A stretch of 39,900 nt of DNA from assembly GCA_027604005.1 (NCBI GenBank), contig JADGJT010000046.1, positions 51,028-90,927 on the forward strand, given 5' to 3'. The notes beneath the pieces were generated by a model. The model saw only the letters and a program-made list of their open reading frames with translations, did no database searches and had not been told where the DNA came from. Position numbers and translations under genes: made by a program. Positions 20,572-30,295 of the stretch are shown piece by piece (within the stretch, counting starts at the first letter, position 1; each line of letters opens with the position of its first letter). The DNA comes from Dinochytrium kinnereticum (taxonomy: Eukaryota > Chytridiomycota > Chytridiomycetes > Chytridiales > Chytridiaceae).

Positions 20572-22454
20572 ATGGTGCTGGTGCTGTTCGAGACCCCTGC
20601 GGGGTATGCGCTCTTCAAGATGGCCGACAGCTCAAAGCTGGAGGACCCCGAGAGCATCTTCAAGCACTTTGAGAGCCCAGAGGCTGCCAACAAAACGTGA
20701 ATAAGCAGCTGCTTTGCTATCTGCATTGAGGAAATTGATGTTAACTCAGACGTCTTCGCTTTTGTTTTTCAGGGTGAAGCTGAAGGCCTTCAGCAAGTTT
20801 GAGAACACGGTCGATGCGCTGACTGCCGTCACGGCGCTGATTGAGGGTGAGCTCTCGAAGGGCCTTAAGAAGTTCCTGAAGGACGAGTTGAGCGAGGGAG
20901 ATCTTAAGGACAAACTTCTTGTTGGCGATTCCAAGCTGGGTGAGTCTTCTTTCTTTTGGATTTTTGGGCCAATAGCCCTTTGTTGACTCCAAAACGCAGC
21001 GTCTGCGATTGCGAAAAAGTTCAAGATTGCTGTTTCCGCCGATGCTGCCACCAGCGAGGTGATGCGAGGAATCCGATCTCAAATGGCTACTTTGATCTCT
21101 GGACTTTCTGATTCTGACATGAATGCCATGGTCCTTGGTCTCTCTCACTCTCTCTCGCGATACAAGCTTAAATTCTCCCCCGATAAGGTCGATACCATGA
21201 TCATTCAGGCTATTGCCTTGCTGGACGATCTTGACAAGGAGCTCAACACCTATGCTATGCGTTGCAAAGAGTGGTATGGCTGGCATTTCCCAGAAATGAC
21301 CAAGATTCTCGTCGACAATGTTGCCTATGCAAAGGTTGTAAAGAAGATGGGTTTCCGTACGAACGCCTCCTCCACCGACTTTTCAACCATTCTTCCCGAA
21401 GAGCTGGAAAAGGAGATCAAGGAAGCTGCCGAAATCTCTATGGGGACTGAGATTTCAGACGAGGATATTGAGAACATCACACACCTCTGCGAACAGATCA
21501 TCTCTATCTCCGAGTACCGTCAGCAGCTCTATGATTATCTCAAGAACAGGATGAGTGCGATCGCACCCAACTTGACGTGCCTTGTCGGAGAGCTTGTCGG
21601 TGCCCGCCTTATTGCGCACGCTGGTTCCTTGGTCAATCTTTCAAAACACCCCGCGTCCACCGTCCAGATCTTGGGTGCCGAAAAGGCTCTCTTCAGGGCC
21701 CTCAAGGCCAAGCATGACACACCGAAATACGGTCTCATCTACCACGCTTCCCTTGTTGGTCAGGCTGGCCCCAAGATTAAGGGAAAGATTGCTCGTTCTG
21801 TTGCGACAAAGACTTCGCTCTCTGTGCGTGTGGACGCTCTTGGAGAGTGCGATGGGCCCACCATTGGTATTGAGATGAGGGCAAAGGTTGAAGCGAGATT
21901 GAGGCAGCTGGAAGGCAAGGCCAAGACTACTGGAGTCACTGGATTTGTCAAAGGCAAGAGCCCCGCCACGAAGAAGGTCGAGCTGTCAGCGTAAGTCTTC
22001 ATAATACTATTTTTATTGCTATCCTCTATCGTTTGAGGATGGCCTTCATTTTAAACTGTTAGAGACTGGCTTATAATATTTCTTTTTCTTGATCTTCTTA
22101 GTACTAAGAGCTACAACGCGTCCTCGGATATGGTGGACGTGAAGCCGGGTAAGAAGAGGAAGGTGGCAGAGACTCCTGCTAAGGAGGACTCAGAAGATGA
22201 GGTGATGGAGGAGAAGGAGGCCGAGGAGGAGGAGCCAGCCCCAGGTATACCCCTCCCTATTAAATTACCTGTTTTGGCTGGAAGCTTACCCGTTGTATAG
22301 AACCCCCTAAGAAGAAGAAGAAGAAGAAGGTCGAGGAGGTTGTGGAGGAGGAAGAGGAGGAGAAAAAGGTCAAACGTAAGGGCAAACCTGGCCTAGCAAT
22401 GTGCAAAACTAACAATTTGATTTCATAGCCAAGAAGAAGAAGGTGAAGGCATAA
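20572..22454 (+). CDS. NOP58: NOP58 (NOP5), box C/D snoRNP core protein
   Basis: Core protein of box C/D snoRNPs, guiding rRNA 2'-O-methylation and pre-rRNA processing in the nucleolus. The N-terminal domain starts [16 protein letters not shown]. The coiled-coil and Nop domains are evident ([12 protein letters not shown], then [52 protein letters not shown]). The C-terminus is a Lys/Glu-rich tail ([20 protein letters not shown], ending KKKKVKA) typical of nucleolar Nop58. Six exons with introns mostly under 110 nt were traced; the tail is split over the last three. NOP56 is excluded by the KKx/E tail and the [15 protein letters not shown] start. No convincing box C/D snoRNA was seen in its introns. 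Confidence 0.96.
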
Positions 22455-22582
22455 ATGCTTTTAGATCACCTTTATCGCCCAGGACATCGATGACTGCCGT
22501 TTCTATTTACAAATTGTTTTTTGCTTTTTGTTTTCGGTTTGGTTGTATTTAATTAAAGATCGGGAGTAATCTTCTTCCCGAC

Positions 22583-22670
22583 GGGTGGATAACACATTTG
22601 ACACCACCCACATTATTACAGTCTTCCCCCTTCACCCCAACCTTGCTGGGGTGTTACGTTAGTACGTAAC
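22583..22670. other. Three closely spaced inverted repeats between convergent genes
   Basis: Within 88 bp of the NOP58/LRR convergent intergenic region there are three perfect stems. GGGTGG (22583-22588) pairs with CCACCC (22604-22609). CACCCCA (22633-22639) pairs with TGGGGTG (22647-22653). GTTACGT (22653-22659) pairs with ACGTAAC (22664-22670), with a TAGT loop. The second and third abut, sharing one base. No coding frame is recognised across them. They could form hairpins in the 3' ends of either transcript or act as DNA cruciform/protein sites. Confidence 0.5.
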
Positions 22671-22887
22671 AACCTCCTTCCCTCACTTTCAACCCCCATT
22701 ATTCGCTTTTTTGCTCTCAATTGGAATACAATGCGCTTGCCAATCCACGTGTTTGCCTTGTTACATTTTGTAGACCCAGTTTGATTTCTTTGCTCAATCC
22801 AACTTCCACTGACACGGCCTTTGCTCTTGTAATCAATTCGACGGATGTCTATAGCAAAGTGTGAGGTTTCACACAGTAAAGGTCGAA

Positions 22888-24836
22888 TCAAACAAAACCC
22901 ACCTCTATAAACCGCTTAACCGTTGACACGAACACGGTGCGGGCTTTCAAATCATCCAGATTAACAAGAACCTTTTCCCTCGCGTTTGAAAGCTCACGAG
23001 CAAGCTGCAGGGCGTCATTGAGGAACCCTACACCTTCACCATTTCCTTCTTGAGAATCATATCGATCCAAGATCCTTAGAGACATAGGAGGCAACTCCTT
23101 TAGCTTGGTCACAACCGATATGAAAGAAGGAACGGACGTGTCGGCGGACTCCAGGCACTGATCAAACGCTGGTTGCGGTAAATTATCAATTACAGCCTCA
23201 TCACTCTGCGCTAAACCCTTCCACCTGCCTGGCAGCTTCCTTAGTGGGAGAGAAAAAGCGACAGTGAGATGCTGCAAACCCATTCGTAACTCCAAGTTTA
23301 AGGCTCGGATGCTGCAGATGAGGTTCCTTAGAAGGCGCCGATCAAGGTCGAATAAAGGGTTTCTAGTCACATCCAAAGCGGAAGCAGCAACCTGCAGAGC
23401 GGCCTCAACAATCTGAACAAACTCCTCCCATATCCGAACAGAGGCTGCTGAAGTCTCCGATGAGTCCTCAGAAGGTTGGCTGGAACTGCTGACTCTCTCC
23501 AACAATACTCTCATAACAGCAATCATCCGTCGATTCAACTCTGTGAGAGACCTGTCAAGAACTTCAGTAGAAGTTTCCTCTTCCAACCGAGAGAACGAAC
23601 GTATTAGCCCGTAGAATTGTGATATTCCGTAGCTGAGACTACGGACCGCCTCGTCTGCTGGGTCTGCTGTTGCATTGATGTGGGAGAGGAAGAGTTCGAC
23701 AAGGGAGTGGCAGTCTTTTGAGCCTCGTTTGCCGAATCTAAAGTCTAGAGTTTCGAAGAGCTTAGATCCGTCCGTAAGGTGTGGAGTGTCAGTACTTGGT
23801 TGGGGTGCGTTGGCTGTTAATAGACGCGTGGTGAGGTCGTCTTTCTGATATGTGGTCTCTGTGCTTAATTCTCGGTTGATCGCGCTGATGTGGACAGAAA
23901 CGAGAACCAAACCCGTCAACATGTATGATCGTTAACTTCAACTCCGGAATCCAATAGTAATGACATGAATAATCAAATATACGAAATAAACCAACCTTTG
24001 ATCTAAATAATGCATTAGCTAAACGTTTTGCGGAGAGCAACCCACCTTTCTGAATGAAAAATTGCTTAAGGTTCCCAAGCCACTCATCCGCATTCTCATC
24101 ATCCGTGCAATTCAAAATATCGGGGGGAGGCCATTGAATAGGATTTCCATCTAAAACCAAAGGAGTTTCGGTTATTAATCAAACCACGGAATTATGAAAA
24201 CCCACCAAGCTTCAGCACCTCCAACCTTGCCATGCGGCCGATGTAAAGAGGAAGAGTTTGGATGCGATTCCGTGCAATCGAAAGAACCTATTTGGTGTTA
24301 GATGATTATTCTTTCATCTTCAACCTTTAAGGTTATGAGGTTTCCAAATGATTGTGGTAGTCTTTTCATCTTATTGCGGCTCAGATCTTTATACTTCATT
24401 AATCCGTATCGCTAAAGCATGAGCAAGTACCTAAGATCTCTATGGAGCTCATGCTACAGAGCTATATTGTTTGTGCTTAATGATGGCGATATGAATACTA
24501 CGCTTACCACCATCGGAAACTCTCGAATGAGGTTTGACCGCAGATTCAAATATCGGAGAGATGATAATCCATTGAGAGCGGATGGTAGGGATGTAAGTTT
24601 GTTGTTCGCAAGAGACAATCTTTTGGTATTGTTAGAGGAAAGGAATATGGGTAAAGAGGTCCAACATCTCCAAATGTCGCAAGGTGCCGATATCATCGGG
24701 TAGCGCCTCAATATTCCTGCGGCTCAGGTTAAGGCTAACTGCGAATACACCAATGTTAGCGATCACCCAATATCGTTCAAGGATCACCAGAAGTCCTCGC
24801 GGTATCATCATCTAAAAGTTCATGAATGTTTGGCAT
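22888..24836 (-). CDS. Leucine-rich-repeat protein, probable RAM-pathway Sog2-like
   Basis: The start at ATG 24836 (MPNIHELLDDDTARTSG) splices to consecutive LRRs: VSLNLSRRNIEALPDDIGTL, RLSLANNKLTSLPSALNGL, YLNLRSNLIREFP, DLSRNKMKRLPQSFGNL, VLSIARNRIQTLPLYIGRM and VLKLDGNPIQWPPPDI. They are followed by WLGNLKQFFIQKG. A helical region of about 330 residues comes next (22888-23922), including RSLSYGISQFYGLIRSF and LNLELRMGLQHLTVAFSLPL. LRRs followed by a long helical domain is the plan of fungal Sog2, a component of the RAM (NDR-kinase/Mob2) morphogenesis network. I assign it on architecture, so the function is inferred. The 3' end is ambiguous: read-through stops at 22888 (FIEVGFV), whereas splicing at GTGGGT…GTGTCAG gives FIEWKLD ending at 22794. 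A short LRR exon boundary near 24650 is also approximate. Confidence 0.6.
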
Positions 24837-24942
24837 CTGAATATTAAATGTCGACAATCATCTGTCTTGTTCGACAAGTTCTCGTTAGTTCAACTCAATC
24901 CTCTTCTACGTATTTATTTTTGTACACTTTTTACAAAGAGAC

Positions 24943-27900
24943 TCATTGCAAAATGGGATCCATGTTCGCAAATCCGCCATCCATGTCAAGACGGGAAGGC
25001 GAATCCTCAAAAGACGAGTAATTACCACCCTGGATGGCATTCGGACCGGTGCTCATCATCCTTTCTACCTCTGCAACGGAATATGGGTTAGTATCATCAA
25101 GTAGGATAATAAGATGGAAGACTCACTTGAGATCAAATGCTTCCCGTAAGTATACTTTTTCAGTGACTGTAGGTGGGGCTTGATTCTGTGAAGTAGCAAC
25201 TCTCTCAACTCCCCATCAACAACATCAAGCATCTTTTGGACAACGTACTGGTAGAGAGAAAAAGATATCAGAAAGAACAACACCAAACGGATAAGTAAAA
25301 TTAACAGAGTAACAAACATTTGCAAATTGATCTTTCATCATAGCAATCAACGCAGAGGTTCTATAAAAGAGAGAGAGGAGATGAGACTAAAAACCCAAAA
25401 AACCAAAACAAACCCATCAGGTCGAGTAGCAATGACCTCCTCTATGAGATTCTGCTGGTCGACTTTACTGCCATAAGCAACACATTTTTCAACTACGTTG
25501 GATGCGAATTTATGCTTGCTCATCTGAAGAACTTGACCTCTAACTTTACTAGTAATCATGGCCTTGTCCGATGGCTTTCCCCTCTCAAGCACATGTTGAA
25601 TAACCTTTGAAAAAATGTAAGAATAATGTTTTACCGCCAAAGAACTGTTACGCTACAAGGAGTTAGAAAGGCTCATTTATCTTTCCGCTTACTAATTTCC
25701 GTATTGATCTTGAATTAAGTTGATAGTATAACGATGCAATTCCTCAATCAATGACTGTGAGTAGATAGAAAAGTTAAATGAAATAATACAATCGTACATA
25801 AGGCATAAAAGAACAAAAAAGACAACAACGAAACAACGACAAGCAAATTTAAAGCGTCAACAAAAATAAATACAAGACGGTAAAGGCTCACATTATAACC
25901 ACTCGATGACCTCCCCGCTATCACGGACTCCTCAGTGCAGTGCTCAAAGATTCGCTGAATAACACGGCATCCATAGGGATGGGTAGCAAGGGCATAGACC
26001 TGGCCATGGAACGCATCGATAATAAACTGAATATGCTCAGCAGGGACACGCTCAATCGCCTTTTGAATAACGTGATTCCCGTTCTGGTCCTTGACGCACT
26101 TTAAAACATTTCCATCTAACTCCTTCACTAATGCAATCTGTTGATCGCTGAGAACGTGCTCAAGGGCCTAATGACCAGGGGTCAATCACTGACATCACAT
26201 CGGTATAAACTCAAACCTTTTGCACAACTCGACATCCATACATCTGCAAACTGAGGCTAAGAACATGACCCTCCATCTGCTTTGCCAAAATCTGCTTTTG
26301 GATCTGGTTTCCATGCTCAAAAAACTTTTGAATGACGTAATTCCCAAAAACGTCCGTCATAAGCTGGAGAGCGTTGAGAAGAATCTCATCAAACACCATC
26401 TGCTTTTCCTCGCTGTTCGCAGTTTCCAATTTTTGCTGAATAAATCTTGAACCATGTTGATCACCACTGAACTCAACAATGTTCCCAACAATATCCTAGT
26501 TTCAAAATAATTAGGCATTTTAAAAGGTAATCAAACAGATATACATACCCTCAGCTCATATTTTTTGTTCTTATTATTCCTAAACTCTTCCAGAATTGGG
26601 CTTCGCATTCCATGGGCAGGGTCATTGACAGGAGCAGTGGGACCATCGTTCATACGACGAATGCTGCCTGGCATCGGGGGTGCACTTTGGCCAGGCGAGG
26701 GAGGAAACGAATTCAAAGTCTGCAGGTACTCGCGACGAAGAAGCTGCTCACGCATAAGAGCCTGCTGCTGTTGAAGAATTCGCATTTTCTTATCGAGAGG
26801 GTCTCGGGAATCTTGTCGCGCATCACGCTGCCGATCCTGGCGCAAGGCATTAAGACCAGATGGTGCTGGGAACGAGCTCCCTTGCTGTAACCCATAGTAC
26901 GCAGCACCACCGGGTCTTTTTGCTCCAGAGGCGTTGTTCTCTCCAGCCGCGAAAGAGTCACCATAGTTCTGACCGGCAAAAAGCTATTGAAGATCAAATT
27001 AGCAAAACATGAAAAAACTCATTTTCCAACCCTATTATTTCCAGCAAGAGCGCTTTGAGGGGATTGTGATCGGTTGTCCCAAGCGTAATAGTCTAACGGG
27101 AAAAGAAAAGTTAGCCTTATGTACCATGCGAAACACGATAGCAAGGAATCTGACCAGAGGGCCTAGTTGGCTTAGGAGAGGTATAACCACTTGCAAAGCC
27201 AGCAACAGAGGCAGCATTTCCTAAAACTTTCATCAGATTAGATGGTAGATAGAGGCATACCTCCAAATCCAGGGGGAATACTACGCCCGGAAGTAGCAAG
27301 ATCAGAATAGTACCGATCAGGTCCAGAAAGATCCTTCTTATGCCTTGCACTAGACGCGTTCTGCTGCAAAGATGCCAGCCTGTTATACTCAAAATCATCC
27401 TTCAGATATATTAAAAAACATGTCCACGGGATTGATCAGAAAATCAAAACTTCAAACAAACCTCATTTATATTCATCGACCTCAAATGCATAGTTAGGTC
27501 CGGAATCATTTGTTGATTGGCAAACTCAGCCGCTCGCTCATTCGCAACAAGTCTTTCGGCAAGCCGATAGTTGAAATGCATAGAAGGTGGGGTAGAGGCT
27601 GATCGAACAGGAACAGAGGAGCCAGAAAGATCGTCCCGTGGGTCCAAGGCTGCAGAAAGAACGGCCGCAATGCGGGAGCGCTCCTCATCATCCGCGTGAT
27701 CCAATTGCGCCTCTAGTTCAGCTCGCATCTGATCACGCAGAGCAATATGCCGTTCCTCTTCGCCGAGCAGGCGATGTTTCATGGCAAACCCAGGCGAAGG
27801 TGTCCTGGGAAAATCGTCCCTAATCGAGTCGCCGAGATTCTTGCGCCTAAGGGCGGGATTTTCACCACTCAGCAACTGCTCCTGACCCCAACCCAAACCA

Positions 27901-28812
27901 TTTTGTAACCTGGGGTCTTGCAACGTTTCCGACAGTCGGCCATCATGCCTTAAATCGCCACCATTTATCCTAGGGTCCGAAGGCTGCCTTCCATCCATCA
28001 AGCGGGTATCAAAACGCGGACTAGATATCCTATGATCCATCATCATAAGCTCTGCCCTGTTTTCACCAATTCGAGATGACTGAAAGTCATAGCCAACAAG
28101 ATCAGCGTCGATTCCCTGCTCAAACATGTGTAAGAAGACATCAATTACAAAATAGATGAAACTAACTCTGTCAAGCCTGTTTGCCCCATAATCATCCATA
28201 TCCAAACCCGTAGATGAAGAGCCGTTGGAGCCCGTAAGCCCTCGATACCTGTCTAATCCAGTTTTTGAATCGCGAGTTTGGGGTGTGGAGGCCACTCCTA
28301 TCACATCAGAACCGCCACTCGAAGAACGCTGCTGCTTTGACAATCCAGGGGGCGCCCAGAGCTGCCAGGATTGACCCGGCGAGTAGATTGGAGGCGGAAG
28401 GCGAGGATCAAGCCGAGAGTGAAGGTAGTAGTATGCGGCATATTCGGGATCAAGCCGGGGATCGGTTGGCGAAGTATCAAAATCCTCTTCCTGACAAACG
28501 GAAAAAGCGAGCGCTCAGTGATTAACGCCACGAGAGTAAAATGGGAAACACGCACTCTTGCCTGCTCTGGTAAAAGTATCTGCGTGGGAGGAGCACTGCT
28601 TGATCTGCTAATGTCCTTTGGATTGCCGCTCAGCACATCGACATCCCAATCCAGCCTCCCCCGCAGAAAGGCCGCAAGCTGCACAACAGGGAGGTCAGAA
28701 CACATCCAACTCCTCCCGTTCAACCACTCGAGCGCGAAATGACTCCTACCTGCCCTTGAGGCTGGTTCTTTGCCTTTGGCTGAAACACTGGGTTGATTGC
28801 TGTATCTTCCAT
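24943..28812 (-). CDS. PUM: Pumilio-family (PUF) RNA-binding protein
   Basis: Sequence-specific repressor that binds 3' UTRs of mRNAs. The C-terminal half holds the PUF repeats, split over many exons: [106 protein letters not shown] and [13 protein letters not shown]. The base-recognition residues (N-Y-Q, S/C-R-Q, N-H-Q types) are visible in each. The long N-terminal region is low complexity, with RSSSAPPTQ resembling the SAPP motif of animal and fungal Pumilios, [20 protein letters not shown] and DPRLPPP segments, and many Arg/Asp runs. The start is ATG 28812 ([15 protein letters not shown]), spliced at CAG/GTAGGA. It ends with MDPILQ and TGA at 24943. It is the longest gene here, with around a dozen introns. 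Confidence 0.95.
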
Positions 28813-29044
28813 TATTTCCAGCGCAGCGATCACGTTGGCATGGGCGATTGATGTGTTTGAATTTGATTTTTTTTTTCAAGCAGATTTTTGTTGGGCTGTT
28901 TTGATGGGCCTCGCCTTGCCTGCGCGGCGGCTGTTTTTATTGTTGCTTTTGACTGAATCGGTGAAATAAAATACATGGTGCGCTGCGACGTGGCTGACGC
29001 CGTGCGCGGGTGGAGGAGGTCGCTGGGTTAGACGCGTTTGGTGT

Positions 29045-29398
29045 CTATACAAAAATGCCGATGGCAAGGAAGAGAAGCACGAAGCCGGTGCCTGATAAGC
29101 AACCCCCAAGTTAGTTCAAGCTATGCCATCAGATTGCAAAGAATATCATACCGAGGAGGACGGAGGCAGGGCCGGCGAGCAGGAACTCATACACGATGCT
29201 CCTCGTGTGCTTGCTGTTGTTCAGCTCATACCTGCAGATCCAAAGCCAAGTTAGCAACGCCAGGCCAGCACCATACGGAGCTTACAGGAAGAACACAGAG
29301 GTGCATGCGAAGCCCAGGATGAGGAAGACCAGCGTCGAGGGGATCACCAGCGACGGGGGGATGAAGGGCTCAAACCGGTAGAGCTGTGTGTCGGCCAT
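29045..29398 (-). CDS. TMEM258: TMEM258/Ost5, oligosaccharyltransferase small subunit
   Basis: Two-helix ER membrane subunit of the oligosaccharyltransferase that N-glycosylates nascent proteins. Three exons join to 79 residues, exactly the length of human TMEM258. The product starts MADTQLYRFEPFIPPSLVIP, continues through helix one (STLVFLILGFACTSVFF), the loop YELNNSKHTRSIVYEFLLAG, and helix two ending GFVLLFLAIGIFV. The loop matches the human YEVTSTKYTRDIYKELL pattern. Introns split CTG in the first helix and GlyThr in the second. The ATG faces that of DHFR, 52 bp away. Confidence 0.88.
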
Positions 29399-29450
29399 GG
29401 CTGCTCAATAATGTATTTTGTAATAAGAAAAAATTAATTATTTGGCCCAG
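29399..29450. promoter_or_regulatory. 52-bp divergent promoter, TMEM258 / DHFR
   Basis: All the DNA between the two start codons is 52 bp, strongly A/T-rich on the DHFR side (29411-29442). Both 5' UTRs and the core promoters must fit or overlap the coding regions. The DHFR start at 29451 is the first ATG in frame; a TTG-initiated frame nine bases upstream adds only three codons. Confidence 0.55.
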
Positions 29451-30094
29451 ATGCATGTCTGCCAGATTGTGGCCTTCACCAGCAACAGGAAGGGGATTGG
29501 CATCAAGGGCGGCCTGCCTTGGAGGCTCAAGGAGGACATGGATTACTTCCGGAAAGTAACAACGTTCTTTGGACGCTCCGACGCTCCGCTGGCCGCAACC
29601 GCCTCCGACCTGCCCGTCAATGCTGTCATCATGGGGAGGAAGACATGGGAATCCATCCCGCAAAACTTCAGGCCCCTTAAAGACCGGCTGAACATTGTTT
29701 TAACCAGGTCAAGTAATATCAGGTGAATTTACCCAGCATCATTTCCGTCGCTCACCGTCGCAGTCTCCCTGATGGAGCCCTTCGCTTCGCGTCCTTCCCT
29801 GAAGCTCTCGAATATACCCGGCGGACGCCAGTCTCAGCTGTCTTTATCATTGGCGGAGCAAGCGTGTACAAGGAGGCACTTTCGCATTCCGATCTCGCTT
29901 TTGTGACCAAAGTCCATGCACCTGAAAGCCTGGAGAACGAATGCGACACGTTCTTTCCCCCTGAATTTGATGAACTATTTGAGCTCTGCACTCAAGAGGA
30001 GTTCATTGGTACCCTGGGCGCTGACGCACCGACGGGGATGAAGTTGAGCCCCACACTCACCTATGAATTTGCACTGTACAAAATCAACAAATAG
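29451..30094 (+). CDS. DHFR: Dihydrofolate reductase, monofunctional
   Basis: Reduces dihydrofolate to tetrahydrofolate for thymidylate and purine synthesis. Two exons (29451-29722 and 29764-30094), with a 41-nt intron (GTGAAT…GTCGCAG), give 200 residues, within the usual eukaryotic range. Signatures are IVAFTSNRKGIGIKGGLPWR (substrate loop), LKEDMDYFRKVT, NAVIMGRKTWESIP, PLKDRLNIVLTRS, VFIIGGASVYKEAL and the ECDTFFP strand. The catalytic acidic residue in LKEDM and the GGAS cofactor loop are present. No thymidylate synthase domain follows, as expected in fungi and animals and unlike many protists. Confidence 0.96.
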
Positions 30095-30131
30095 AGCCCA
30101 GTAACCTTCTTTGCTATGGCATCTCTTTTGA

Positions 30132-30252
30132 GTGTAGCAGCCACTGAACAGTGCTTTCGGAGTACAAGGCGAGGCGAGCTGGTGTCATCTGCGTGTAGCA
30201 GCCGCGGAACGGTGCTTCTGGAAGCTATGCGAGGCGAGCTGGTATCAAATGC
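30132..30252 (+). repeat. Imperfect tandem duplication of a 60-61-bp unit
   Basis: Two head-to-tail copies, 30132-30192 and 30193-30252, each start GTGTAGCAGCC and share GAGGCGAGCTGGT near their end. They differ by substitutions and a one-base length difference. They lie between the DHFR stop and the KNL1 start, hence in the DHFR 3' UTR or KNL1 promoter, and have no evident coding role. Confidence 0.85.
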
Positions 30253-30295
30253 AATTCGTGTTAATTTTTCTCATAAATCACACCTGTGTCCGAAA

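Noticed and set aside
20741..21286. 181-codon minus-strand open frame inside NOP58
   Set aside because: It is antisense to strongly conserved NOP58 coding sequence and has no recognisable domain.
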